A DNA stretch of 64,000 nucleotides from Kiritimatiellales bacterium (GCA_003246265.1 QKAU01000012.1:20641-84640), one strand, 5' to 3'; positions 1 through 9,428 are shown, numbered from the stretch's first letter. The notes: a model not told the origin generated them from the sequence alone. Translations and numbers: made by a program.

Positions 1-3000
1 GCCGGCACCCTGTTTTTGCAGCCCCCCCCCGACTTTTCGTCGGGCCAGGTGGTGCTGGACGGCTCCCATTACGAGCAGTACGGGAAGGTGGTCTTTCCGC
101 ACTACTTCTTTTGGCATCCCTTCCAGGAAGAAGTCATGCAGGCCTTTGGGCGCAGCGGTGAAGGGTACTATTCCGTGATGGACATGGGCTCCAGCAACAC
201 GATCAACTACACCAAAAGGGATAATTTCATTGCGCTCATGACCGATCAGGACGCGGCCAACCGCGCTCCGATCCAGTTCTTCCTGGGGCACAAGGTCTAT
301 GGAACCAACTCGTGGCACAAGATAGAGCACCCCGATGCGTTCAACGTCGGCCGGCGGCTGTTCACGGATTATGACATCGATTATCCATGGGTCACCAACT
401 GGCTGGATTTCCTCTTCCTCGAGGAGGTGGCCCCGGCGGTCCGCTTCTGCCGGAAGCAGTCGCGGGTCCACATGCTGTCGAACGAGCCGGTCTTCTCCAT
501 CCGGGCAGGCGGCGTCGACGCCGAGAGGGGCGTGTCGGCGTTCACCTGTGGCAAGTTCGGCACTTGGCTGGAGGGCAAGTACACGACGATTTCAAACCTC
601 AATGCCGTCTATGCCGCGAGCCATCCCGGTTTTCTGGACGCGGCCACAAGCTATTATGCTCCGGGCATCGGGGTGGATACCAACCTCCAGGGCGGTCCCG
701 TCTGGTACGACTGGTGCCGGTTCAACATGGACCGCGTGAACGAGTGGTTCGCCTACCTTCACAACCGCGCCAAGGCCGTCGATCCGGAGGGAAGGACCCA
801 CATCAAGCTCATGGGCGAGCGATCCATGCATGCCGAGTTCCACGACGAGGGGCTCGACTTCGAAGCGATCGCCAGGCTGGTGGATATTCCCGGCGCCGAC
901 AACCAGACCAATCCGGCCCGCGGCGAATACGACGAACGCCTGCATGCCCGGGATTGGCGCGACCGCTACCACATGGAGTGGGTCAAGCAATCGATCATGC
1001 TCGATTTCGTAAAGTCGATCGCGCCGGACAAACCCTTCTACGATTCCGAATGGCACGGCTTTTCCGCCTCGAGATGGCGCGATTTCCACATGGAGCCGGC
1101 CTATGTGCGCTGCGCGTTGTGGATGGCCATGACCCACGGCGTTTCCGCCATCAACGCATGGGTCTGGAACCGCAGGGACGATGGATCGATCGATCCGCGG
1201 GCCGACTTCATCGGCACGACCCTGACCCAGCCGCTCCAACTCGACGCATGGGGCCGCACGATGAAGGAGATCAACGCCCATGCCGACGCGTTTGCATCGC
1301 TGGTGCCGGCCAGGCGGTACTACATGGTCTATTACAGCCAGGATGCGGCGATCCAGGACAGGACCTATACGGGGGAAATGGAATCGGTCTACGAGGCGCT
1401 CAAGCTGCTGAACATTCCCGTCGGCTTTGCCACCTCCAGCGAGCTGGAGAACCTGGATGTGGAATCCCAAACCCTGGTGGTAAGTCCAACCGGGTTCATG
1501 TCCGATGACGATCTGGCCGGGCTCCAGGCCTTCGCGGCAGCCGGCGGGAAGATCGTACTCGTCGGGGCCGCCGCCAGCTTCCTGAAGGACGAGCTTGGTT
1601 TTGACAGATCAGGTGGATCCGGACTGTCGACCTATGCCGCCATCGACTTGGGTGGCGTGGAGGCGATGGCCGATGCGCTCGCGACCGCCTTGGCTGCGCG
1701 CCGGCCAGAAATGCCCGTGGAGATCCTGGTGGCCGATACCAACGGGACGCCCCGATACGGCGTGCTGGCATCCCAGTACGAGGCGTGTGCCTCGGGCAAC
1801 CAGACAATCTCGCTGATCAACCTGGGCAAGGATGCGCGCCGGGTGGAGCTCAAGCTGTATGGCGCACATCCTGCCGGGATCACCAACATGGTGACCGGGC
1901 AGGCCTTCCCCAATTCCTTCACGATGGAGCCGCAAGAGGCATTGCTTCTGCATCTGGCCTACGGAGGAAGCAACAACCGCCTCTGGAACAGCTTCGTGTC
2001 CGCATACGGGCTGGATGGCTCCAAGGGTGGAAACCAGGACGGCGATGGCCGCTGCGACTGGGACGAATATGTGTTCGGCGGCGACCCGACCAACGCCAGC
2101 GCCGCCGGTGCGGCCCCGTTGCTCGATCCCGGATCGGGAGACTTGCGGTTCGATATCCGGAACGATCCGGTCCTCCGTGCCCACGTCCTGGCAACCTCCG
2201 ATCTGAGCGACGGTGCATGGACCACCAATGAAAGCTTTGTTGCCCCGTCCGGCGACGGGACGATGATGGCCACCAACAGCCTGGTAGGCACCGGTCCGGC
2301 ACAGCTTTTCGCGAAGCTGCTGGTGGAGGAGGGCAACCGGCCGCCCGCATTCTTCGCCGATCCCTTCGGCAAGCCCCGTGCGAATGCCGGCGTAGCGTAT
2401 GGGGGTTCGCTGGACTGCGATGCGGCCGATCCCGAATTCGATCCGCTTGCGTTCTCCAAGCTGGCGGGGCCGGACTGGCTGGATCTGGCGTCCAGCGGGG
2501 AGCTTGGCGGAATCCCGTCGGAAACCGACGTTGGCCTGAATGTCTTCACGGTGCAGGTGGCCACCGCAACCGGAAGCGACACGGCCACCATGACCATCCT
2601 CGTGGATCCGCCGCCGGCGGAGGAGCTGGCCAACGATGATTTCGAGGGGGGCGACCTGGGCCGCTGGCTGGATGCCGGTGCCGATTCGCGGTGGCTGGCC
2701 AACCCCTCATGGTCGATTGGTACCGCCTGTGCGCACATTCGAGGCGGCAGTGCATCTTCCAACATCACGCTGGCCCACCCGCTCGACCTCGCCGCGCGAA
2801 CACGGCTTGCCGTCGAATTCTCCTACATCTGCAACGGCATGGAGACGGGCGAGGATTTCTGGCTGCAGTTCAGCGGCGACAACGGTACGAGCTGGACCAC
2901 CGTCGCCACCTACGTGGCGGACACGGATTTCACCAACGGTGCGCGGCGCTATCCCCGGGTGGTCCTCGACAGCACCAGCCATGCCTTTACCGGAAATGCA

Positions 3001-3078
3001 TTGGTCCGGTTTGTCTGCGATGCGTCGGACACCAGCGACAACGTCTACCTCGACAATATCCTTCTCCTTGCCGAATAG
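1..3078 (+). CDS. GH42-like secreted glycoside hydrolase, 5'-partial
   Basis: Probable retaining glycosidase, beta-galactosidase-like, acting outside the cytoplasm on oligosaccharides. The frame is open to base 1, so the true start lies upstream; residue numbers here count from the TTG at 16. A TIM-barrel region covers about residues 1-430. The clan GH-A acid/base motif SNEP has its Glu at 157, and a candidate nucleophile lies in DSEWH (Glu345). Residues about 432-540 resemble the Rossmann-like trimerisation domain of GH42. Residues about 650-775 carry a Ca-loop plus GGDPTN module shared with the next gene. An Ig/cadherin-like domain (about 775-870) and a jelly-roll-like C-terminus (about 872-1020) follow. 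No stop-proximal terminator is seen. Family assignment rests on motifs and fold order; exact substrate is unknown, but neighbouring sulfatases suggest a sulfated galactan. Confidence 0.72.
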   Translation, partial: AGTLFLQPPPDFSSGQVVLDGSHYEQYGKVVFPHYFFWHPFQEEVMQAFGRSGEGYYSVMDMGSSNTINYTKRDNFIALMTDQDAANRAPIQFFLGHKVYGTNSWHKIEHPDAFNVGRRLFTDYDIDYPWVTNWLDFLFLEEVAPAVRFCRKQSRVHMLSNEPVFSIRAGGVDAERGVSAFTCGKFGTWLEGKYTTISNLNAVYAASHPGFLDAATSYYAPGIGVDTNLQGGPVWYDWCRFNMDRVNEWFAYLHNRAKAVDPEGRTHIKLMGERSMHAEFHDEGLDFEAIARLVDIPGADNQTNPARGEYDERLHARDWRDRYHMEWVKQSIMLDFVKSIAPDKPFYDSEWHGFSASRWRDFHMEPAYVRCALWMAMTHGVSAINAWVWNRRDDGSIDPRADFIGTTLTQPLQLDAWGRTMKEINAHADAFASLVPARRYYMVYYSQDAAIQDRTYTGEMESVYEALKLLNIPVGFATSSELENLDVESQTLVVSPTGFMSDDDLAGLQAFAAAGGKIVLVGAAASFLKDELGFDRSGGSGLSTYAAIDLGGVEAMADALATALAARRPEMPVEILVADTNGTPRYGVLASQYEACASGNQTISLINLGKDARRVELKLYGAHPAGITNMVTGQAFPNSFTMEPQEALLLHLAYGGSNNRLWNSFVSAYGLDGSKGGNQDGDGRCDWDEYVFGGDPTNASAAGAAPLLDPGSGDLRFDIRNDPVLRAHVLATSDLSDGAWTTNESFVAPSGDGTMMATNSLVGTGPAQLFAKLLVEEGNRPPAFFADPFGKPRANAGVAYGGSLDCDAADPEFDPLAFSKLAGPDWLDLASSGELGGIPSETDVGLNVFTVQVATATGSDTATMTILVDPPPAEELANDDFEGGDLGRWLDAGADSRWLANPSWSIGTACAHIRGGSASSNITLAHPLDLAARTRLAVEFSYICNGMETGEDFWLQFSGDNGTSWTTVATYVADTDFTNGARRYPRVVLDSTSHAFTGNALVRFVCDASDTSDNVYLDNILLLAE

Positions 3079-3264
3079 GAATCCAGACCGACCGTGCAAT
3101 CGAGGCTAGGTTTAATATAAAAACGGCTATGTCAATTTTCCCGGGGAGAGGCATCCTATAAATGAGTCCATGCCCCTGGATTGAAATAGTGAAACGGCGG
3201 GCATGCAATGAGGAGAACCTTTGGGCGCGTCGACGATGCGAACCAAAAAACTAGGAGTAGACCC

Positions 3265-4956
3265 ATGAAGCTTAGCATTCCAATTATCGCAGCCTCGCTG
3301 CTGGCCGGCATAGGAACGGCCCACGCCACGGTCGTCGAATTCACCAGCGGTGAAGGCTATTCCAACGGATGGATCACAGCCTATGCGGACTGGGATGGCG
3401 CCGTAACCAACAACGTGGTTGATGCGACCGGAACCGGCTACAACGGCGCGACCGGCATTGTCGACTTGTCGGATACCGCATGGACCGATGCGACGTTCAC
3501 GGAGAACATCGAGATGAACTCGGCCGGCGACACTATGACGGCCAGGTTCCGCTTCCGCTACACGGCCACCCAGGTGCCGATCGGCATCGCCCAGCGCGGG
3601 GTCTTCAGCGCCTCGATCGTGGGCGTGGAGACCAACGGCGAAGCCCGTTGCGGAGTTAGGCGCGTACAATCCGGCGGCGTTCTGCGGTTGTTCCATCAGA
3701 GCGCCAGTGGCGGATCCAATGGTAGCTCAGTGCCGGAAACCATGGTGGGCATCACCAATGTGAACGACACGAGCGACTGGCTTGAACTTACGCTCGAGCT
3801 GGTCAAGAACGGACCCGGCGCCGCCGATTTCATCTACACGCGCACGCTTAGCAACCTGGTCTCTGGCGTGGAGCTGATGAGCGACAAGACGGTGGGCTAT
3901 GAGCCTCAGTTCGCCCTGTACTTGAGTCCCCATGCGCGGGCAAAGTTCAGTTCCGGTTGGGAGCCCAACCTGAGCGGCACCACCAACCGGGTCCTTGACC
4001 GCTTCGAAGTGTTCAGTTCCTTCACGCCCAAGACCACCGTGATCCTCAGTTCGAATACGGGCAATGGCGGTTTCCAGGACCTGTATGTGGCGGGAACTGG
4101 CAGTCAGGCCTATACCAACGTGCCGCACTGGTTCAACATGGGCGGGCCCGAGACCACTACTTGCAGCACGGATACCAGCATGAACTGGAACGGCGGCGGT
4201 CGCGGCGGCTATCCGTTCGACAATCGCCACATGGTCAACGACACCGGCTATACCTGCGTGTCGACGGGAGAAGTGTTCAGTCTGACCTATGGTTTCGCCA
4301 CTGTGGGTGCCAATTGGGATGGGAACGAAACCAACCGCACCTACCTGTTTACAACGGCTGTGCCAGTGGATGGAAACATCACGACCGCAGACAGGACGAC
4401 CGTTGTGGGCGTCATTGATTTCGCTGTCACGACGAACGTCTTTGCCGAGTTTCCGATCTTCGATGCCTTCTACACCACCACGGCATCCGACGTGGGCAAG
4501 ACCTTCTACTTCGCCAGCGTGCTGATCGATCCTTCCGTAACGAAGGTCACCAATGCACGCCTGGACGACTTCGCCCTGTCCGTTAAGACCTATGGTTCCG
4601 TTCTGGCTCCGTGGGATCAGTTTGTGGAAGACTATGGCATCACGAACGGTCCGTCCGGAGACCAGGACCTTGACGGCGAGAACAACTACTACGAATATGT
4701 CCTGGGTGGCGACCCGACCAACGGGGCGGTCAAGGGGCAGCAGCCGGTGTTTGACCCTGCCGGCAAGTACCTCTTCTCCCTCCGCGGGGACAGCACCCTC
4801 TCCTATTCGGTGCTCACGAATACCGATCTGATATTCGGCTCGTGGGGGACCAACGGCCCGATCGCGGTCGGCGAAAACGACGGGGCGATGCATGCCCTCA
4901 CCAATACGGTCGGTACGGCCAGCAGTGAGCTGTTCATGAAGCTGATCGTCGAATAG
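3265..4956 (+). CDS. secreted protein with C-terminal GGDPTN module
   Basis: Unknown function; 563 residues, exported. The start is ATG 3265 because AGGAG (3253-3257) lies 7 bases upstream and the first 20 residues form a signal peptide ending in THA/AHA-like cleavage context; an upstream ATG at 3208 would bury it. Residues about 22-250 are rich in Thr, Asn and aromatic residues and look like a beta-sandwich lectin-like fold. A second beta-rich domain spans about 255-440. Residues about 447-563 repeat the module of the upstream glycosidase: an Asp-rich Ca-type loop (DQDLDGEN), then GGDPTN, then a beta-rich tail ending in LIVE. The same order is typical of Kiritimatiellota secreted proteins. 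A strong terminator follows. It may bind polysaccharide or be a surface protein; no catalytic motif was recognised. Confidence 0.75.
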   Translation: MKLSIPIIAASLLAGIGTAHATVVEFTSGEGYSNGWITAYADWDGAVTNNVVDATGTGYNGATGIVDLSDTAWTDATFTENIEMNSAGDTMTARFRFRYTATQVPIGIAQRGVFSASIVGVETNGEARCGVRRVQSGGVLRLFHQSASGGSNGSSVPETMVGITNVNDTSDWLELTLELVKNGPGAADFIYTRTLSNLVSGVELMSDKTVGYEPQFALYLSPHARAKFSSGWEPNLSGTTNRVLDRFEVFSSFTPKTTVILSSNTGNGGFQDLYVAGTGSQAYTNVPHWFNMGGPETTTCSTDTSMNWNGGGRGGYPFDNRHMVNDTGYTCVSTGEVFSLTYGFATVGANWDGNETNRTYLFTTAVPVDGNITTADRTTVVGVIDFAVTTNVFAEFPIFDAFYTTTASDVGKTFYFASVLIDPSVTKVTNARLDDFALSVKTYGSVLAPWDQFVEDYGITNGPSGDQDLDGENNYYEYVLGGDPTNGAVKGQQPVFDPAGKYLFSLRGDSTLSYSVLTNTDLIFGSWGTNGPIAVGENDGAMHALTNTVGTASSELFMKLIVE

Positions 4957-4984
4957 GCAGGCCGGTCGCCCTTGGACCGGAATT

Positions 4985-5026
4985 CCCGTTCTCCCGCGAT
5001 ATCCCGGGAGAACGGGTTTTTCTTTT
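4985..5026 (+). terminator. Rho-independent terminator
   Basis: A perfect 12-bp stem (4985-4996 with 5005-5016) encloses an 8-base loop and is followed by TTTTTCTTTT. It sits 29 bases after the stop of the GGDPTN protein and closes the first transcription unit. Confidence 0.92.
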
Positions 5027-5176
5027 CCTGTCGAGGCGGCGGGCATATACTCTGCTCCGTTGGGGGCGGTGCAGTCCACTTGTCATGCAAGATCGTATTG
5101 GATTAATGAAAGAATGGCTATGTGGTGGCGGTGGAAGACCTGCTAGCTTATCGGGTGCAAAGGATGGGATGCGACT

Positions 5177-7078
5177 ATGAATAAAACAACCGATGGCAAG
5201 AGACGCGGAGTGGTCAAGGGTGCGCCGAGCGGCTTCGTGGTGAGCCTGCTGTTCCACGCGGCGGCTTTCCTGATCGCCGGAGCCTTTGTTGTATTCACGG
5301 TGGTGAACAAGGAGGAGCAGCGTTTTGTTCCGCCCAAGCCGGTGGATCGGCCGAAGATGAAGCTCAAGAAGCCCAAGGTCCAGGTCAAGAAGAACACCAA
5401 GCCCCGCTCCACCACGCGCATCGTGGCGAAGGTCCGGCAGGCCAGCATGCCCGAGATCCAGCTGCCCGAGATGAGCGGCATCGGCGAGGGGCTCGGGACC
5501 GGCGGGCTCGACGGCCTCAGCATGATGCCGGACCTGACGACCGAAACCTTCTTCGGCAATGCGCAGTCGATCGGCAACGACTTCGTAGGCACCTTCTACG
5601 ATTTCACGCGGGACCGGCTGGGCAAGCCTACGCTGCTCGCGCCGGAAAACATGTTCCAGAAGGTCAAGGACTTCATGGTCAAGGGCTGGAATCCCAACGT
5701 GTTCTCCCAGTACTACCGCTCCCCGAACAAGCTCTACGCCACCTTCTTCTGCGTCCCTACCGAATACTCCACCCTCGGGCCGGCCGCGTTCGGACATCCC
5801 GAAGCATCCAGCTGGTGCTGGATCGTCCACTACAAGGGCAAGCTGGTCTACAAGGACGACATCACCTTCCGCTTCTGGGGGCAGGGCGACGACTACATGA
5901 TCGTGCGGGTGGACGGCCAGATCGTGCTGATCGCCTGCTGGCCCCAAAGCGCGGAACCCTACTATACCCAGCTCTGGCGTTCGACCTCGCCGGACAACCG
6001 CATCTATCCGCTGGGCAACAACCGCTCCGTGGTCGGCGACTGGGTCGAACTGAAGGCCGGGGAGCCGAAAGACATGGAAGTGCTCATCGGCGAGGGGAAG
6101 GGAGGGCTCTTCGCGGCCCTGCTGACGGTCGAGGTCAAGGGGGAGAAGTATGACCAGAACCCCTTCCTGGGCGGGCCCACGCTCCCCATCTTCAAGACCG
6201 AGGAGTTGAGCCAGAGCATGGTCGAGGACATCGGGAACATGCTCCACGAAGGGGACGCCTGCCTGACGAACGGACCCGTCTTCAAAGACTACGAATCGCG
6301 CCAGGCCCCGGCAGTGGCGGTCGAGCCGGTCGCCGCTCCCGAACCGGAAACCGCAGTGCCGCCAGCGGTGGATCCTCGAGCCACCCGGGTGTGGACCTCC
6401 GTTGACGGGAAGACGATGGAGGGGGAATATGTCACGAAGCTGGGTAACCAGGCGGTGATCCAGGTCGGCAAGGGCAAGCAGATCAAGATTCCGCTCGACC
6501 AGCTTGCCGGGGAGGATCGCAGCTTCATCGAACTCGAGAATCCCCCGGAACTCTACATCGATTTCTACAAGGCCAGCGACCAGATCCCGCCCCCGCACGA
6601 AAGCCCCTACGTCGACCTGCACTTTCCCATCCGGATCAGCGACTTTACCTTCGGCGTCCAGATCAAGCAGAAGACGACGGATCCCTACAACCACCGGCTC
6701 CACGTCGAATACTTCGCCATCGGGGAGGAGGTGGACGGGAACAACTATGTCCTGCTCGACCACAGGGATACCTGGTTCGACCTCAACGAGGCGAACAAGC
6801 GCGAGTTCCAGTTCCTGGGCGACAAGGTGCGGGTCCAGAGCAAGGCCACTTGGCCCAATTCCCCTATGCGCGGCGTCAAGTACGGCGGATACCTGGTCAT
6901 CGTGACCGATGAGCGGGGGAAGGTGGTGCAGTACGCCGCCTCCAGCAAGTTCCTCTACGACTATGTCGAGAACCTGCGGAAGATCCCTCTGACCAGGCAC
7001 TTCGACCGGGAATGCTTGCGCGTCGCCCCTCCGCGGCCCACGTTCGACGATCGCAACCCCTACATCTGGAACCGATAG
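5177..7078 (+). CDS. TonB-like anchor fused to PA14-like and SHD1 domains
   Basis: Function unknown; 633 residues, predicted inner-membrane anchored with a large periplasmic part. The single N-terminal membrane segment (about 18-45) contains Ser23-x3-His27, the spacing of the Ser/His pair in TonB transmembrane helices. It is followed by a Pro/Lys-rich stretch (about 52-85) like a TonB linker. No TonB C-terminal domain is present. A PA14-like region (about 200-330) has the pattern FRFWGQGDD...VRVDG. An SHD1-like domain (about 402-453) reads RVWTSVDGKT...IPLDQLAGED. A C-terminal beta-rich domain (about 470-630) is unassigned. SHD1 domains are common in PVC-group proteins. It has its own transcription unit after the terminator at 4985. 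It could sense or bind a glycan and transmit to the membrane; this is inference. Confidence 0.7.
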   Translation: MNKTTDGKRRGVVKGAPSGFVVSLLFHAAAFLIAGAFVVFTVVNKEEQRFVPPKPVDRPKMKLKKPKVQVKKNTKPRSTTRIVAKVRQASMPEIQLPEMSGIGEGLGTGGLDGLSMMPDLTTETFFGNAQSIGNDFVGTFYDFTRDRLGKPTLLAPENMFQKVKDFMVKGWNPNVFSQYYRSPNKLYATFFCVPTEYSTLGPAAFGHPEASSWCWIVHYKGKLVYKDDITFRFWGQGDDYMIVRVDGQIVLIACWPQSAEPYYTQLWRSTSPDNRIYPLGNNRSVVGDWVELKAGEPKDMEVLIGEGKGGLFAALLTVEVKGEKYDQNPFLGGPTLPIFKTEELSQSMVEDIGNMLHEGDACLTNGPVFKDYESRQAPAVAVEPVAAPEPETAVPPAVDPRATRVWTSVDGKTMEGEYVTKLGNQAVIQVGKGKQIKIPLDQLAGEDRSFIELENPPELYIDFYKASDQIPPPHESPYVDLHFPIRISDFTFGVQIKQKTTDPYNHRLHVEYFAIGEEVDGNNYVLLDHRDTWFDLNEANKREFQFLGDKVRVQSKATWPNSPMRGVKYGGYLVIVTDERGKVVQYAASSKFLYDYVENLRKIPLTRHFDRECLRVAPPRPTFDDRNPYIWNR

Positions 7079-7152
7079 GCGCGGCTGGCCGGACCCCGGG
7101 GAATGAGCGGGCCGCGCGCCATTTCCCGGATGTGTGTCCGGTTGCGGCCGCC

Positions 7153-7183
7153 TTGACGGTGTTTCAAGGCTTTGAAATTCATT
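7153..7183 (+). promoter_or_regulatory. possible promoter with palindromic operator before araC-type gene
   Basis: TTGACG (7153-7158) resembles a -35 box. Just downstream lies a 16-base inverted repeat with arms TTTCAA (7162-7167) and TTGAAA (7172-7177), where a repressor could block initiation. No convincing -10 box was found at ideal spacing, so this is tentative. Confidence 0.3.
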
Positions 7184-7241
7184 GCGGGCATGGTAGGTTC
7201 GATGGCGCACGAAAAGTGCGCCGATGCCAAAGGAGGAGCCG

Positions 7242-8186
7242 ATGTCGCTGGTAAAATCCAAGGAAATCTTCGCCGAGTCGTCCTTTCCCATCACTGTGGA
7301 TACCGTGGTGGAGCGGACGCTGATCCAGAAGGAGCTGCACCGGCACGAATACTTCGAGATGCTCTATGTCGAACGCGGAACCCTGGTCAACCGGTTCAAG
7401 GGGGACGAGGTCAAGTTGAAGGCTGGCGACCTGCTGATCATGAAGCCCTACGTACTACACGTGCTTGAAGACCGGATGCCCAGCAACGCGCGCAAGGCCT
7501 ACTGCCTCAGCTTCCTGCCCCAGGCCATCGACTACGGCATCCAGTCGCTCGAGGAGCTGAAGGTCTCCAAATCGCCCAACAAGTATTTTTTCAAGCCCTT
7601 CCTGTCGCTCACGGAAGAGGGCAGTTCCGCGGTGAAGCTCAGCATCGAGCCGGAGCGGAGGGAGGAGCTGGCGGAGCTTTTTTCCAACCTCAAGCTGGCA
7701 ACGCACGACTACAGCGACAAGGGCCTTGCCCTGGCCCGCTGCCACCTGCTCAACCTGCTCATCCTGCTGGCGGAGCAGCACGACAACAACATCCTCCTCA
7801 AAAAGCCGGTGAAGATCGAGCTCGAGGTGTCGGTCTCCCGCTACCAGGACGGCCTGCGCAAAACGCTCAACTACATCCACGACCATTTCACCGAGCCGCT
7901 GTCGCTCGAGGAGATGGCGGCCATGAGCGGCGCGTCGGAAACCTACTTCTGCCGGTTGTTCAAGCACGAGACGGGAATGTCTTTCCTTAACTATGTCAAC
8001 GGGTTGCGCATCGAGCGCGCCTGTGTGCTGCTGCGGGATACCTGCGACAACGCCCTGGACGTCTGCTATAAGGTGGGATTCAACGACTATACGCACTTCG
8101 GCCGACAGTTCAGGAAGAACACCGGCATGTCTCCGGCCGACTACCGCAAGCGGAAGCAGGGCCTCCGGCAGATCCGCGAGTTCTAG
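7242..8186 (+). CDS. AraC-family transcriptional regulator
   Basis: Sugar-responsive DNA-binding regulator, 314 residues. The N-terminal half is a cupin-like effector domain with RHEYFEMLYV and a following Gly-Asp turn. The C-terminal 100 residues contain the two helix-turn-helix motifs of AraC/XylS proteins, ending in the typical VGFNDYTHFGRQFRK and GMSPADYRK. ATG 7242 is preferred over 7224 because AAAGGAGG (7229-7236) lies 5 bases before it. It lies between the membrane-anchored PA14 protein and the symporter gene, on the same strand as the catabolic operon, which is the obvious candidate target. Confidence 0.9.
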   Translation: MSLVKSKEIFAESSFPITVDTVVERTLIQKELHRHEYFEMLYVERGTLVNRFKGDEVKLKAGDLLIMKPYVLHVLEDRMPSNARKAYCLSFLPQAIDYGIQSLEELKVSKSPNKYFFKPFLSLTEEGSSAVKLSIEPERREELAELFSNLKLATHDYSDKGLALARCHLLNLLILLAEQHDNNILLKKPVKIELEVSVSRYQDGLRKTLNYIHDHFTEPLSLEEMAAMSGASETYFCRLFKHETGMSFLNYVNGLRIERACVLLRDTCDNALDVCYKVGFNDYTHFGRQFRKNTGMSPADYRKRKQGLRQIREF

Positions 8187-8290
8187 CAGCGGCGATGGGT
8201 TGCCGCGTGTGGCTGTAATATAGGCATACCATAATGAAATATCGCCTATGTCCCCCCCGCGGAAACTGTGCGATCAATTATTCATGGAAT

Positions 8291-8319
8291 CCTGCCGGTT
8301 TATCGGTGTGCCCGGCAGG
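8291..8319 (+). promoter_or_regulatory. hairpin in leader of symporter gene
   Basis: A perfect 8-bp inverted repeat (CCTGCCGG 8291-8298 with CCGGCAGG 8312-8319, 13-base loop) lies 75 bases upstream of the symporter start. A second repeat, ATAGGC/GCCTAT (8220-8225, 8244-8249), is further upstream. No T-run follows, so a leader structure or operator is more likely than a terminator. Function is unproven. Confidence 0.35.
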
Positions 8320-8393
8320 GAGTGGCAATGTGGGGCTTGCCGCGACCGTTCGGTGCCGTCCGGGTGGGTAGCGGATAGAGATGGAGATATGCG

Positions 8394-9428
8394 ATGAATG
8401 AGTTGTTGCTTCCGATCATGATCGTGGTTCTGGCGAGTCTGTTCCAGGGAACCTTCGGCATTGGCATGAAATACGTTAAGCCCCTGGCCTGGGAGGCCTG
8501 GTGGATTGTCCACGCAACGGTCGCCATGGTTGTTTTCCCCCTGGCCTGGGCCCTCCTCGTGGTTCCCGACCTCTGCGGAGTCATCGCCCAGGCGCCCACC
8601 AACGAGCTCGTGGCCGGCGCGGCGCTGGGCTTCGCCTGGGGTATCGGCGGCATCATGTTCGGCGTCTCCGTCGGCTACATCGGCGTGTCGCTCACCTACG
8701 GCATCGTCATGGGCCTCTGTTCCATCGCCGGCGCCCTGATCCCGTTCTTCCTGCGCTTCGATTCCATCAACAAGGCCAGCATCCCATTCATCCTGGCAGG
8801 ACTGGCCCTGCTGGCCGTCGCCGTCTACATCGTGACCATCGCCGGCCTCCGGCGCGACAAGAAGCTCGCGGAAGTGGGGGGCGAGATCCAGGGCATCAAG
8901 AAGGGCAAGGCGTTCCGGACCGGCCTGGTCATCGCCTCCGCCAGCGGGCTCCTCTCCGCCATGCTGGCGGTCGGCTTCGACAACACCGTTGAGATCGGAA
9001 AACTCGCCGAACAGGCCGGGGCCATTCCCCGCAATACCGCGCTCGCCCGCTGGGTAGTCGTGCTGGCCGGGGCCTATCTCATGAACGCGGGCTATGCCGT
9101 CATGCTCCTCATCAAGAACAAGTCGTTCGGTTCGTTCAAGACCCCCGGAATGGGCAAGGCCCTCAAATGGGCCGTCATTGCCGGGCTGCTCTGGTTCGCG
9201 GCCCTCGGCACCTACGGGCAGGGCGTGGCACTCATGGGCGACATGGGCACCATGATCTGCTGGCCGACCATGCTCGGCCTCTCGCTGATCGTCAGCAACA
9301 TCGCCGCGCTCATGACCGGCGAGTGGAAGGGGATGGCCGGGCCGCTCAAGCTCATGTCGCTCGGTGTCCTCGTGATCATCGTGGCAACGGTCCTCATGTC
9401 CTACGCCTCAACGCTGAAGGGTGCATAG
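8394..9428 (+). CDS. RhaT-family sugar:proton symporter
   Basis: Inner-membrane sugar importer, 344 residues and about ten hydrophobic segments, matching the length and pattern of L-rhamnose-proton symporter RhaT (GGIMFGVSVGYIGVSL, GLCSIAGALIPF). RBS GGAG sits 7 bases before ATG 8394. The gene is followed after 2 bases by the enolase-superfamily gene, so it is the first gene of the catabolic operon. No rhamnose isomerase, kinase or aldolase (rhaABD) is in the window. The downstream enzymes fit oxidation of a sugar to a 2-keto-3-deoxy acid, so the substrate is probably not rhamnose itself but the sugar released by the neighbouring hydrolases. Confidence 0.87.
   Translation: MNELLLPIMIVVLASLFQGTFGIGMKYVKPLAWEAWWIVHATVAMVVFPLAWALLVVPDLCGVIAQAPTNELVAGAALGFAWGIGGIMFGVSVGYIGVSLTYGIVMGLCSIAGALIPFFLRFDSINKASIPFILAGLALLAVAVYIVTIAGLRRDKKLAEVGGEIQGIKKGKAFRTGLVIASASGLLSAMLAVGFDNTVEIGKLAEQAGAIPRNTALARWVVVLAGAYLMNAGYAVMLLIKNKSFGSFKTPGMGKALKWAVIAGLLWFAALGTYGQGVALMGDMGTMICWPTMLGLSLIVSNIAALMTGEWKGMAGPLKLMSLGVLVIIVATVLMSYASTLKGA

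Noticed and set aside
592..1470. Long minus-strand frames opposite the GH42-like gene and most other genes
   Set aside because: Antisense frames are a by-product of GC-rich codon use; they have no conserved motifs or start signals.
3120..8252. GSCTATGT motif upstream of three genes (about 3126, 5117, 8245)
   Set aside because: Distances to the starts differ (58 to 147 bases) and no partner box is found; eight bases recurring three times is not convincing.
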